Origin: Bacteroidota bacterium
Lineage (GTDB): Bacteria; Bacteroidota; Bacteroidia; Chitinophagales; Chitinophagaceae
Assembly: GCA_016868475.1 (NCBI GenBank)
Contig: VGGU01000012.1
Coordinates: 1 to 46,596, forward strand
Length of the DNA: 46,596 nucleotides
Reading direction: 5' to 3'
Shown here: positions 22,430 through 31,699 of the stretch, piece by piece
Layout: each line of letters starts with the position of its first letter
Numbering within the stretch: the first letter of the stretch is position 1
Notes under the pieces: generated by a model
Database searches by the model: none
Seen by the model: the letters and a program-made list of their open reading frames with translations, nothing else
What the model was told of the DNA's origin: nothing
Position numbers and translations under genes: made by a program

Positions 22430-23191
22430 ATGAAGTACTTACTGTATCCCTTTCGCTTTTTATACGTAATCTATACCTTGCTCTTGTTTGTGGCAATTAT
22501 GTTTTTCTTATTGCCTTTTTTTATTATTGCTTCATGGGGAGGACCTGTTGATGGAGGAAATATCATGATGCGACTGTGTAGGGTGTGGGCGGACAGTTGG
22601 TTGTTTTTAGTAGGAATGCCACACCGTAATTATTTTGAAGTGCCACACGATTTCAATAAGCCTTATATCTACGTGGCCAATCATCTATCTTTTATCGATG
22701 CGGTTTTCTTAGTTAAATCCATCAGAGGAAATTTTAGGCCTTTGGGACGTGCAGAAACTTCAAGTATCCCAATATTCGGGTTTATTTATAAGCGTGCCAT
22801 AGTTACAGTGGATCGTAGTGACCCGAAAAACAGGGCTGCCAGCGTATTGAGGCTGAAGGCATTGCTACGAAAGGGGATTTCTATTTTTGTTTTTCCCGAA
22901 GGAACTTTCAATATGAGCTCGGAGCCGCTAAAATCGTTTTATGATGGCGCTTTTCGTATTGCAATTGAAACAAATACTCCAATCAAACCTTTGCTTTTTT
23001 TAGACGCGTATGAACGCATGCATTACAGCCATCCTACCACCATAAAGCCAGGTAGAAGCCGAGCTATTTTTTTAGAGGAGGTTAAGGTGGAGGGTTACAC
23101 GATGGAACAACTTCCACAACTCAAAGCGTTGGTCAAGGAAAAAATGGAACAAAAACTTAAGGCCTATAATGCTGCTTGGATTGGGGCATAG
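22430..23191 (+). CDS. 1-acyl-sn-glycerol-3-phosphate acyltransferase (PlsC-like)
   Basis: About 253 aa. The acyltransferase motifs are NHLSFID (H85, D90 of the HX4D block) and FPEGTFN. The N-terminal membrane segment lies in YVIYTLLLFVAIMFFLLPFF. The family acylates lysophosphatidate in phospholipid synthesis. ATG 22430 is preferred: the longer frame from a GTG at 22349 would overlap mtaB. A weak promoter (TTG at 22388, TACTTTTA at 22410-22417, 19-nt spacing) sits just upstream. Acylation of another lipid remains possible. Confidence 0.87.
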   Translation: MKYLLYPFRFLYVIYTLLLFVAIMFFLLPFFIIASWGGPVDGGNIMMRLCRVWADSWLFLVGMPHRNYFEVPHDFNKPYIYVANHLSFIDAVFLVKSIRGNFRPLGRAETSSIPIFGFIYKRAIVTVDRSDPKNRAASVLRLKALLRKGISIFVFPEGTFNMSSEPLKSFYDGAFRIAIETNTPIKPLLFLDAYERMHYSHPTTIKPGRSRAIFLEEVKVEGYTMEQLPQLKALVKEKMEQKLKAYNAAWIGA

Positions 23192-23227
23192 TGGAAGGCT
23201 GATTTTTATGTGGTAATTTAGGGGCAG

Positions 23228-25684
23228 ATGTCAACTGCTTTCCTCTACGCGGATGTTTTAGTGCCAGCGGCTTTGCCGGTTACCTATACCTGGAGTGTGC
23301 CAGACTCTTTTCAGAGAATAATTCAAGTTGGGAGTAGAGTTGAAGTCAATTTGGGTAAGAAAAAAAGGTACACCGGTATAGTAGTTCGTTTGATGGACAA
23401 AAACCATTCCAACTTCTATTTAAAACCCATTTTGCAGGTTTTGGACACCAAGCCTTTGGTAACTCCCTTGCAGATTGTATTATGGAATTGGATAGCTCAA
23501 TATTATTTGTGTACTGAGGGAGAAGTAATGGCAGCTGCTTTACCAGCACATTTTCGATTAAACAGTGACACTACGTTAATCTATAATGCTGAAGCATCAG
23601 AAAATTTCTCGCAGTTGAATGATGATGAGTATTTGGTTGCAGAGGCTCTTTTTTTGCAAAAAAAATTACAAGTTGATCAAGTTCAGACACTACTTGGAAA
23701 AAAAAATATAGCGCCAATAGTTCAGCGATTATTACAAAAAAATATTTGCGAATTAGCAGAGTCCCTTACTGAGAAGTATAAGCCAAAACTTGCAGCATTT
23801 GTTACCTTATCCCCGCCGTATTCAAACCCAAGTAAGTGGGAGGAGTTGTTAGCATCACTTAAGCAAGCACCCCGACAGCAAGAGCTCGTGCAGGCATTAC
23901 TTGAGCAAGACCCCAATAAATTAGCCATAAACGCAAAGGAATTACTCCTGATCGCTAAAGCAAGTCCTGCTACTTTAAAAAGTTTAGTTGACCGAGGTAT
24001 TTTGACTCTAGAGAAAAGAATCGTAGATCGCATTACTGTTCCTGAACCACATATTAATTTAGATTTTACGCTTTCTCTTCCACAACAAAGAGCATTTGCG
24101 GCAGTCAAAAAGGAGTTTGAGACAAAGTCAACCGTGTTGTTGCATGGCGTTACGTCCAGTGGAAAAACAAATATTTACGTTGAGTTGATTGCGGCAGCGT
24201 TGCGCAAAGGACAGCAAGTTCTTTTTTTGCTTCCAGAAATTGCACTCACTACTCAAATTATTCGTCGACTGCAACATCATTTTGGAGGACATGTAGGGGT
24301 GTATCATTCTAAGTTTTCTCCCAATGAACGGGTTGAAATATGGCACGGTGTTGCAGCAAATAAAACAAATGTAATATTAGGAACACGATCTGCCATTTTT
24401 TTGCCCTTTGCCAATTTAGGGTTGATTATTTGTGATGAAGAGCATGATTATTCTTACAAACAACAGGATCCTGCTCCCCGCTATCATGCACGTGATACAG
24501 CTTTATATTTAGCTTCTCTGTTTCAGGCCAAAACGGTGTTAGGAAGCGCCACTCCTTCTTTAGAATCTTACTATCATGCAACGAGCAATAAGTATGGATT
24601 GGTGTCTTTGCAAACACGTTTTGGTGATGTGGCTATGCCAGCTGTTCAGCTAGTGAACATGAACGCAATTCGTTCACAGGCAAAATCAATTTCGTGGATC
24701 AGCCCTCTATTGGAAAAACGCATACGAAAGGCTTTGCAGCATCAGCGGCAAGTAATCCTTTTTCAAAATAGACGAGGATACACGCCTTATCAGGTTTGCA
24801 AATCCTGCGGTTGGGTTCCACAGTGCTTACATTGTGCTGTTTCCTTAACCTATCACAAGCAGGATCAGTTGTTATGCTGTCATTATTGCGGTACTCGATA
24901 TCAACAAGTAACGCGTTGCGAAGGATGTGGACAAAATAAATTTCTGGCCAGAAGTTTTGGAACCGAACAGGTAGAGGAGCAATTGGCTACGTTATTTCCA
25001 ACAGCTCGTGTAGCTCGCTTGGATGTTGATTCAGTAAAGGGGAAGGGTGCGCACGATAGACTGATTAATAAGTTTGAACTAGGGCAGATTGATATATTAG
25101 TTGGCACGCAGATGGTTGTGAAAGGAATTGATGTGGAGAAAGTAGATGTGGTAGGCATTTTAGATGCGGATGGCTTATTGAGGCATGCCGATTTTAGGGT
25201 TAATGAACGGGCTTTTCAATTGATGGAGCAGGTTAGTGGAAGAGCAGGGCGACGGGATGCAATAGGGGAGGTGTTAATTCAAACGACAAACCCCGGGCAT
25301 CCTTTATTTGAACAGGTGTTGACACATAATTACACGCAGGTTTATGAAAAGGAATTAGCCAAACGCGAGGAGTTTTTTTATCCGCCATTTAGCAGAATGA
25401 TCCAGCTAAGCATACGACATACATCTGCTACTGTTGCGGCCAATGCGGCAACCTTTCTGGCACAACAATTAGGCATGAAATACCAGCGATATTTATTAGG
25501 TCCTTCGCCTGCTTTGATAGAGCGGGTTCGCAATCAGTACCGATTTGAGTTGTTATTGAAGCTGCCTCGAAAAAAACAATTGTTGGAACAATGCCGGCTA
25601 GATATTCGAGTATTTTTGAAGGCGTTACAACAAAAGAGTTCTTTTAAGCAAGTGGTTATTGTGTCTGATGTAGACCCTTATTAA
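23228..25684 (+). CDS. priA: primosomal replication-restart helicase PriA
   Basis: An 818-aa superfamily-2 helicase that reloads the replisome at stalled forks. The N-terminal DNA-binding region precedes Walker A GVTSSGKT at 307-314, then the DEEH box (CDEEHDYSYKQQDPAPRYH) and GSATPSLES. Zinc-binding cysteine pairs include CKSCGW, CLHC, CHYCG and CEGCG. Helicase motifs VGTQMVVKGIDVEKVDVVG and QVSGRAGR complete the assignment. It starts 36 nt after the plsC-like gene. Confidence 0.96.
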   Translation: MSTAFLYADVLVPAALPVTYTWSVPDSFQRIIQVGSRVEVNLGKKKRYTGIVVRLMDKNHSNFYLKPILQVLDTKPLVTPLQIVLWNWIAQYYLCTEGEVMAAALPAHFRLNSDTTLIYNAEASENFSQLNDDEYLVAEALFLQKKLQVDQVQTLLGKKNIAPIVQRLLQKNICELAESLTEKYKPKLAAFVTLSPPYSNPSKWEELLASLKQAPRQQELVQALLEQDPNKLAINAKELLLIAKASPATLKSLVDRGILTLEKRIVDRITVPEPHINLDFTLSLPQQRAFAAVKKEFETKSTVLLHGVTSSGKTNIYVELIAAALRKGQQVLFLLPEIALTTQIIRRLQHHFGGHVGVYHSKFSPNERVEIWHGVAANKTNVILGTRSAIFLPFANLGLIICDEEHDYSYKQQDPAPRYHARDTALYLASLFQAKTVLGSATPSLESYYHATSNKYGLVSLQTRFGDVAMPAVQLVNMNAIRSQAKSISWISPLLEKRIRKALQHQRQVILFQNRRGYTPYQVCKSCGWVPQCLHCAVSLTYHKQDQLLCCHYCGTRYQQVTRCEGCGQNKFLARSFGTEQVEEQLATLFPTARVARLDVDSVKGKGAHDRLINKFELGQIDILVGTQMVVKGIDVEKVDVVGILDADGLLRHADFRVNERAFQLMEQVSGRAGRRDAIGEVLIQTTNPGHPLFEQVLTHNYTQVYEKELAKREEFFYPPFSRMIQLSIRHTSATVAANAATFLAQQLGMKYQRYLLGPSPALIERVRNQYRFELLLKLPRKKQLLEQCRLDIRVFLKALQQKSSFKQVVIVSDVDPY

Positions 25685-25754
25685 TGCTAAGTGTTTTGTT
25701 AATTAGTTTTTTTTGAAATAACAAGTAGTAATCCATGTACCGCAACAATATTTC

Positions 25755-26972
25755 ATGAAGCCTAGTTTTATTGTAATTGTTTTTTTGCTGCTGTTAAGTT
25801 GCCGGCTTGAAGCACAACCTGCATTGCTTAAAGAAAAACTGCTTCATTCTGTAAAAGAATATCAAGAACAGGGATTGATTGATTTTTCTCCCGCATCGAT
25901 TCTGAACGTGAATCCGGTATTGTCAGCAACTGATACCAGTTGGAGAAGCTCTGGTTATTTTCAACTGGCTATTCGAACCGCCTACTCCTTGTCCATTGGA
26001 TCTTCTTCAGAACCCTGGTTTGTTTTTGAGTCCATTTCAACTGAGCTGGAAAAATCGGTGCTGCTAAGAATAAGCTTAGCGCTGGAAAAGGTAAGCACAC
26101 CAAATGAATTACAGCATTTTTTTGACTATTACAGATTTCCCAGGTCTGCAAAATGCAAGAGTTTACTGAATTTGCTATTGGTCAAGCAAAAAGAATATCA
26201 AAAACACTCATCCGTTCTATTAGCGGATACTATCAGTTGGTTGCAGCAAGCTTATCAGGTCTATAGATGGATAGATCATTGGGAATTTGCACGTTATATT
26301 CTCGTTAATGTTACCGCAGCTGAAGTGCAGTTGATTGAAGGAGAAAATATACTCCATTCTATGCGGGCTATTGTAGGAAAACCATTAACTCCCACTCCTT
26401 TTATTGCGGCATGGGCTGATCGGGTTGTTTTGTATCCTTATTGGTTTGTGCCAACCAGTATTGCCATTCAAGAATTTTTACCCAAAATAATAAAAGATAC
26501 TTCCTGGCTTGATCAACAAAATATGCAAGTGATAGACAAGGCTGGCAAAATCGTAGACCATAAAATACTTCCTTGGTCACAATTCTCTACAACCAATTTC
26601 CCTTACACTATTCGGCAATCAACCGGTTGTGATAACACATTGGGGATACTAAAATTGAATGTTAAAACTCCTTTAGGAGTCTACTTACATGACACAAATA
26701 ACAAGGATTACTTCTCATTGTCCAAAAGGTTTTTAAGTCATGGTTGTATACGATTGGAGGAGCCATTGGTATTGGGGAATTATTTGCTTGACAATAAGTT
26801 GGATACCATTTATTTGCAGTCTTGTATGAAGAACCAGCAACCTGTATATCATACACTCAACACTCCGGCACCTGTGTTGGTAATCTACACTTTAGTTCAG
26901 CCTAGAGTTGAAGGAGGTGTTCAGTATAGGAAAGATATTTATCAACTTTTTTCAAAAAGGGGAAAAGGGTAG
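25755..26972 (+). CDS. L,D-transpeptidase (YkuD domain), exported
   Basis: A 405-aa exported protein. The N-terminus MKPSFIVIVFLLLLSCRLEA may be a lipoprotein signal (cleavage before the Cys of LLSC) or a normal signal peptide. The C-terminal YkuD domain has the catalytic SHGCIRLEEP, with H329 and C331. The upstream region resembles the long YcbB-type enzymes (SMRAIVGKPLTPTPF). Such enzymes make 3-3 peptidoglycan crosslinks or attach proteins to peptidoglycan. At 405 aa it is shorter than most YcbB proteins. Confidence 0.88.
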   Translation: MKPSFIVIVFLLLLSCRLEAQPALLKEKLLHSVKEYQEQGLIDFSPASILNVNPVLSATDTSWRSSGYFQLAIRTAYSLSIGSSSEPWFVFESISTELEKSVLLRISLALEKVSTPNELQHFFDYYRFPRSAKCKSLLNLLLVKQKEYQKHSSVLLADTISWLQQAYQVYRWIDHWEFARYILVNVTAAEVQLIEGENILHSMRAIVGKPLTPTPFIAAWADRVVLYPYWFVPTSIAIQEFLPKIIKDTSWLDQQNMQVIDKAGKIVDHKILPWSQFSTTNFPYTIRQSTGCDNTLGILKLNVKTPLGVYLHDTNNKDYFSLSKRFLSHGCIRLEEPLVLGNYLLDNKLDTIYLQSCMKNQQPVYHTLNTPAPVLVIYTLVQPRVEGGVQYRKDIYQLFSKRGKG

Positions 26973-27022
26973 ACTGCATTCTATCTTTTTTATTCTAATT
27001 TCAGCAATAGAAAAATTATGCT

Positions 27023-30000
27023 ATGCTTAGAAATTTATATACGTGCACATTTTTTTTGATCCTTTCATTATTAACTGAGGTGAGTAATGCGCAGTTGACA
27101 AAGGATACTACTGTTCACTTTTTAAGTGGCGATTTTAACCCTGCAAGAAATGCAAAAGATCTGACAACTGCCCCCTTATCCATACAAGCAGCTTTACATC
27201 AGGGTAAGTATTATGTGGTGATGCAGTTTGATGAAATACCTACTACAACAACACGTTCATTACTCAGCCAACAAGGCATTGAACTTATTGATTATATTCC
27301 TTCTTACGCATATACGGCAACAATAGCAGCCAATGTTAATTGGAGGCAAATCACAACAGCGCAAATACGTAGCATATTTCACCTCTCTGCCAAACAAAAG
27401 GCAAGTCATGCTCTATATCAATTCAATGTTCCAACACACGCACAATCTGTGCCTGGCTATGTTGATTTGAGTATCATTACGTTTGATGGCATTCAGGCTC
27501 CTGCTATTCTTCCCTCCTTAACTAACCTGGGAGCAACCATCTTAGAAGAGCTCCCATCTTTTAAGACTTTTGTAGTCAGAGTTCCTGCTTCAAACGTTCG
27601 CAATTTTATTGAATTACCTTTTGTTCTATGGGCTGATTTCATTGATGAACCTAATAAAGAAGAGAATCTTCCTGGGCGCACCATGCATCGAGTGAATGTG
27701 TTATCCGAGGGTTCCAGAAATTTGCAAGGAGATGGGGTCAATGTGGGTATTTGGGATGGGGGTGCAATTGGTTCACACTTAGATTTTTTTCCAATTGGTC
27801 GGGTTACGCAGGTTGAAAACGTAGCTGCCAGTTCGCACTCCACACACTGTGCGGGTACCATACTTGGAAGGGGACTTATTGACCCCTTTGCACGTGGGAT
27901 GGCGCCTAATGCAAAATTGTATTCTTATGATTTTAACGGAAACGTTCCTGGTGAAATTGCCACTGCAATTCCCACGTACAGTTTATCGGTTAGTAGTCAC
28001 TCCTATGGTGGCGGCGCAACCTGTGGAATAAATGGAGCTAGCATTGCTTACTCTGGAACCAGCCGGGCAACTGACCTTAACTTAAATAGTTTTCCAACAC
28101 ACTTACACATCCACTCTGCTGGAAATTCTCAAAGTTCTTGCCCGGGCGGGTGGTATACCATCACCGGAAGTGGGAAGTCTGCAAAAAATAATATCCTGGT
28201 TGCAGCGCTCACCTCTACTGATGCAATGACTTCTTTTAGCAGCTTTGGTCCTGTACAGGATGGAAGAGTAAAGCCAGACATCTCCTCAATGGGAAATAAC
28301 GTGTTCTCAACAACTACTCCGGCAAATAGCTATACGTTTATGTCGGGCACATCAATGGCCACTCCAGGCGTAGCAGGGTCTGTTTCTTTATTGGTGCAGC
28401 GATATCGACAATTGAATTCAAACGCTAGTCCTCCTTCTGCACTGATCAAAAATTCCGTTTTAAACACTGCGCAGGATTTAGGTAACACTGGTCCTGACTA
28501 TAAGTTTGGCTATGGGCGAATTGATGTATTGGAGGCCGCTCGAGTGCTTGAACAAAACCGTTTTGCAATAAATAATATTGGAAATGGTGTATTTCAAGAT
28601 ATTTCAATAACTGTTCCCGCAGGGGTTTCTCGAATAAATGTTATGTTAGTTTGGAATGACCCTGCAGGAGTGGCCAATGCGGCCATTCCTCTCGTAAATA
28701 ATCTTGATCTTACCGTACTGAATGGTAGTACTACACACCTTCCCTGGGTCTTGGATAAAAATAATCCAGCTAACCCTGCTACAACGGGAATTGATGCGGT
28801 TAGTAATGTGGAACAAGTGACCATAAATACTCCTGCTGCTGGAGCTTACACCATAAGGGTAACTGGAAGCGCTATTACCACAGCATCAAATCAAGAATAT
28901 ACTTTAACATGGACTATTGATCAACCGCGTTTGGAATTGACCTATCCGAATGGTGGAGAAAATTTTGCCCCAGGTACCAGTGAATTAATCACCTGGAACA
29001 ACCTGGGCTTTACCGGTACTTATACCATTGAATATTCGATTAACAATGGGGCAACCTGGAATCCAATAGTAAGCTCCTTGTCTTCTTCTACTACACGTTA
29101 TAACTGGACAGTGCCAACTGGTGTAAATACCTCACAGGCTCTCATTCGAATTAACAATGGGTCTACTCAGGATCTAAGCGATGCAGTTTTTCACATCATG
29201 GGGCCGGTAACTGGTTTCACAGGAGATGGAAACAGTTGCACTGCAGGCGAAGTCAATCTATCTTGGAATCCTGTTATGGGTGCTGTTGCTTATGATATAT
29301 TACGACTTGATCCTGTAACGGGCCAGTTTGTGCAACAAATTTCAGTTGGAAATGTTGCGGGCTATACTATTGCCGGGCTAACTCCAGGTTCAAGTACCTG
29401 GTTTACGATCCGTGCTAAAAGTAGCACAGGTTCAACCAGCAGGCGGGCAAATGCCATTAATATTACGGTATCTAATGGAAGTGGTAATATGGGATCGCCA
29501 GGGGCTATCAGTGGAATGACAACTGTTTGTAACACTACTACACAATATGTTTATTCAATTGCATCAGTTAGCGGGGCCAGTAGTTATGTTTGGACCGTAC
29601 CTGCAGGGGCGGCTATTCTAAGCGGTCAGGGTTCAAATTCAATAATCGTGTTTTTTACCCCTGGAACACAAAGTGGTGATATTGCGGTTTACGCTACTAA
29701 TGGCTCTTGCCAAACCCCTTCGGTGAGATTATCCGTTGCCATTGGAAGCGCTAGTCTGTTGGCGCCAACAAGTGGAGGAAATCAAACAGAACAAGTTTGT
29801 CCGGGGGCTTTGATACCACGCTTAACTGCATCAGCTACTACCACTCCTGGAAATACTGTAGTGTGGTATACGGCCTCCTCGGGGGGCACCTTAGTTGCAG
29901 ATCCTTTTCTGAACACCATAGGCGCAATAACCTATCATGCTGCCAGTAAAGAGACTTCAACAGGCTGCGAAAGCACTAGTAGAACGCCAGTGCAATTACA

Positions 30001-30967
30001 GCTAGTAGCGGTTCCTGTTGCGAGTATAGTTGCCAGCGGGCCGTTGACTTTTTGTCAAGGTGGAAATGTGGTTTTAACTGCCAATGCTGGAAATAGTTAT
30101 CAGTGGAGTAATGGTGCTACTTCAGCATCGATTACCGTGAACAGTGCCGCAAGCTTAACTGTAACGGTTACCACGGGTGCCTGTGTTAGCGTATCACCTG
30201 CTGTGGCAGTAACCGTTAATCCATTGCCAGTAGCAACAATAACAGCCTTAACACCCACTACAGTCTGTGAAGGTGATAAAGTGCTGCTTGCAGCTTCTTC
30301 CGGTAATAGTTGGTCATGGACCAACGGAGCAAGTACACAACAAATACTAACAGGAATTGCTGGTACATATCAGGTTACTGTAACCAATGCCTTTGGATGT
30401 AGCAGCCTGTCATCTTCCACAACTGTTGCAATAGAACCAAACCCGGCTGTTACACTTGCCGCTACTCCTTATACTAAAATCTATCCTGGCTTAAGAACTA
30501 CATTAATTTCAACGGTGTCACCAGCCGGAAACTATGCTTATACATGGCAGCTTAATAATCAAAATTTACCCGGCGAATTGACCTCGCAAGTAGATTCAAT
30601 TGGGTTAAAACATCCCTCAGGAATTTACACGGTCACCGCACAAAATTTACCGCCTAAATTACCTTGCGCAAATACCAGTGCTCCATTTGTTATTGGGGAC
30701 TCTGTAACAGCCCGACTATTTGTTTATCCAAGTCCTACACAAGGACGGTTTAGTGTTTCCTACTATAGCGGGGTTTCAGATCAGTTTGGTCTTTCGATTT
30801 ATGACGCTAAAGGAGCCGTTGTGTTTAGGAAAAACTATGCAATTGTAAGTAGGTATCAGTTGCTTGATGTGGACTTACGTACAGCTGCTAACGGGGTCTA
30901 CTTAATTCGTTTAACGGACAAATCAAATCGAGTATTGGCTACCGGTAAAGTAGCTATAGTGCATTAA
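27023..30967 (+). CDS. subtilisin-like (S8) serine peptidase with T9SS sorting domain
   Basis: A 1314-aa exported protease. After a signal peptide and a propeptide-like region, the catalytic triad is D245 (GIWDGGAIGSH), H275 (STHCAGT) and S444 (GTSMATPG). A jelly-roll/P-domain-like region and an Ig-like block (YPNGGENFAPG) follow. A fibronectin-III-like domain and several Ser/Thr-rich Ig-like repeats with WSNGATS and WTNGAST come next. The last 80 or so residues (VYPSPTQGRFSV ... GVYLIRL) are a type A T9SS sorting domain. It is predicted to be secreted or cell-surface attached through type IX secretion. Confidence 0.92.
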   Translation: MLRNLYTCTFFLILSLLTEVSNAQLTKDTTVHFLSGDFNPARNAKDLTTAPLSIQAALHQGKYYVVMQFDEIPTTTTRSLLSQQGIELIDYIPSYAYTATIAANVNWRQITTAQIRSIFHLSAKQKASHALYQFNVPTHAQSVPGYVDLSIITFDGIQAPAILPSLTNLGATILEELPSFKTFVVRVPASNVRNFIELPFVLWADFIDEPNKEENLPGRTMHRVNVLSEGSRNLQGDGVNVGIWDGGAIGSHLDFFPIGRVTQVENVAASSHSTHCAGTILGRGLIDPFARGMAPNAKLYSYDFNGNVPGEIATAIPTYSLSVSSHSYGGGATCGINGASIAYSGTSRATDLNLNSFPTHLHIHSAGNSQSSCPGGWYTITGSGKSAKNNILVAALTSTDAMTSFSSFGPVQDGRVKPDISSMGNNVFSTTTPANSYTFMSGTSMATPGVAGSVSLLVQRYRQLNSNASPPSALIKNSVLNTAQDLGNTGPDYKFGYGRIDVLEAARVLEQNRFAINNIGNGVFQDISITVPAGVSRINVMLVWNDPAGVANAAIPLVNNLDLTVLNGSTTHLPWVLDKNNPANPATTGIDAVSNVEQVTINTPAAGAYTIRVTGSAITTASNQEYTLTWTIDQPRLELTYPNGGENFAPGTSELITWNNLGFTGTYTIEYSINNGATWNPIVSSLSSSTTRYNWTVPTGVNTSQALIRINNGSTQDLSDAVFHIMGPVTGFTGDGNSCTAGEVNLSWNPVMGAVAYDILRLDPVTGQFVQQISVGNVAGYTIAGLTPGSSTWFTIRAKSSTGSTSRRANAINITVSNGSGNMGSPGAISGMTTVCNTTTQYVYSIASVSGASSYVWTVPAGAAILSGQGSNSIIVFFTPGTQSGDIAVYATNGSCQTPSVRLSVAIGSASLLAPTSGGNQTEQVCPGALIPRLTASATTTPGNTVVWYTASSGGTLVADPFLNTIGAITYHAASKETSTGCESTSRTPVQLQLVAVPVASIVASGPLTFCQGGNVVLTANAGNSYQWSNGATSASITVNSAASLTVTVTTGACVSVSPAVAVTVNPLPVATITALTPTTVCEGDKVLLAASSGNSWSWTNGASTQQILTGIAGTYQVTVTNAFGCSSLSSSTTVAIEPNPAVTLAATPYTKIYPGLRTTLISTVSPAGNYAYTWQLNNQNLPGELTSQVDSIGLKHPSGIYTVTAQNLPPKLPCANTSAPFVIGDSVTARLFVYPSPTQGRFSVSYYSGVSDQFGLSIYDAKGAVVFRKNYAIVSRYQLLDVDLRTAANGVYLIRLTDKSNRVLATGKVAIVH

Positions 30968-30983
30968 AATAGCTATAGTGCAT
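30951..30983 (+). repeat. 14-bp direct repeat spanning the protease stop codon
   Basis: TAGCTATAGTGCAT occurs at 30951-30964 and again at 30970-30983, 19 bp apart start to start. The first copy encodes the last residues of the protease; the second is just after the stop and ends 6 nt before the terminator. It looks like a short tandem duplication. Confidence 0.75.
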
Positions 30984-30989
30984 AAAAGT

Positions 30990-31024
30990 AAAAGACCTTT
31001 TCAACAATGTTGAAAAGATCTTTT
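30990..31024. terminator. bidirectional terminator between the protease gene and tRNA-Leu
   Basis: A 16-bp stem with one C-A mismatch closes the 3-nt loop AAT at 31006-31008. A-runs and T-runs at the outer ends provide a U-tract for both directions. It serves the plus-strand protease gene and the minus-strand tRNA-Leu, whose 3' end is at 31026. Confidence 0.85.
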
Positions 31025-31025
31025 G

Positions 31026-31108
31026 TGCCCGAGATCGGAGTCGAACCGATACATCCTTGCGAACGGCAGATTTTGAGTCTGCTGCGTCTACCAATTCCGC
31101 CACCCGGG
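31026..31108 (-). tRNA. tRNA-Leu (anticodon CAA)
   Basis: An 83-nt class II tRNA on the minus strand with a long variable arm. The acceptor GCCCGGG pairs with CTCGGGC (one G-U), and the anticodon loop CTCAAAA gives CAA. GGTTCGACTCC forms the T arm. The 3' CCA is not encoded. Confidence 0.95.
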
Positions 31109-31116
31109 CGGGGTTT

Positions 31117-31124
31117 GCAAAATT
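31117..31124 (-). promoter_or_regulatory. -7 promoter element (TAATTTTG) of tRNA-Leu
   Basis: Exact TAnnTTTG match on the minus strand ending 8 nt before the tRNA 5' end. Confidence 0.6.
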
Positions 31125-31139
31125 AGGGAAATTTGCTGT

Positions 31140-31646
31140 TTAACTAAGGCCTGATTCAATTCTCTTTTGAATTCTATCCAGGTATTTGCTTTTGTAATAA
31201 TATTCTTTAATTCTTTCAAATTCTGTTTCAGCAGTTTCTGCAGGTGATTTTACAAGTAAATCCTTAACGCCTTCATAAAGGTCTTTTTTGTATTGATGTA
31301 ATTTTTCTTGCAGAATTGAAAAATGAGTTGAATTTGATTCTGTCAGTAGTTCATTTAGCTCCATCATTTCCATTAAAAAATCGGCAGACAAAACAGGATT
31401 ATCTTGTTCGGTAATTTTACCAGAAAGTTGTAGCACATAATTCAATGTAGCTAAGGGTTCTTGAAATACTTGCCAGCCCTTGTTTACTGTAGCGCAGATT
31501 TCAATCAGTTCTTCCTGATTTGTTTCACTTTCATGAGAGTGGAAGTCGGGATGGTACTTACGGCTTAACTCTAAAAACTTAGGTTTGATTTTTATAGTGT
31601 CAACCTCAAATTGAAGCGGTATTTCAAACAGTTCAAAATAGTTCAT
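31140..31646 (-). CDS. hscB: HscB-like J-domain co-chaperone
   Basis: A 168-aa protein with an N-terminal J domain (HPD at residues 32-34, in RKYHPDFHSH) and a C-terminal helical domain of the Fe-S cluster co-chaperone type (NYVLQLSGK ... FLMEMMELNELL). HscB delivers the IscU scaffold to HscA. Its length matches E. coli HscB (171 aa). No isc genes adjoin it. It is divergent from the lysine/saccharopine dehydrogenase, with interlocked promoter elements. Confidence 0.9.
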   Translation of the reverse strand: MNYFELFEIPLQFEVDTIKIKPKFLELSRKYHPDFHSHESETNQEELIEICATVNKGWQVFQEPLATLNYVLQLSGKITEQDNPVLSADFLMEMMELNELLTESNSTHFSILQEKLHQYKKDLYEGVKDLLVKSPAETAETEFERIKEYYYKSKYLDRIQKRIESGLS

Positions 31647-31665
31647 GGGTAAGCCCTCAAGGGGT

Positions 31666-31673
31666 TAACTTTG
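31666..31673 (+). promoter_or_regulatory. -7 promoter element (TAACTTTG) of the saccharopine-dehydrogenase-like gene
   Basis: Exact TAnnTTTG match. Its last G is the first base of an in-frame GTG (31673), which therefore lies upstream of the transcription start and cannot be the start codon. Confidence 0.55.
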
Positions 31674-31684
31674 TGAATCGATTG

Positions 31685-31692
31685 CAAAGGTA
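31685..31692 (-). promoter_or_regulatory. -7 promoter element (TACCTTTG) of hscB
   Basis: Exact TAnnTTTG match on the minus strand, 38 nt before the hscB ATG at 31646. It lies 11 bp to the right of the opposing plus-strand element, so each gene's transcript crosses the other's promoter. Confidence 0.5.
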
Positions 31693-31699
31693 CATGCCT

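Noticed and set aside
23722-24108. 128-codon open frame on the minus strand
   Set aside because: It is antisense to priA, has no promoter element and has a cysteine/serine-rich composition typical of a shadow frame.
27493-27861. 122-codon open frame on the minus strand
   Set aside because: It is antisense to the catalytic domain of the subtilase; no family resemblance.
29200-30450. Repeats in the Ig-like part of the protease as a tandem DNA repeat
   Set aside because: The similarity (WSNGATS/WTNGAST) is at protein-domain level; the nucleotide sequences are too diverged to call a DNA repeat.
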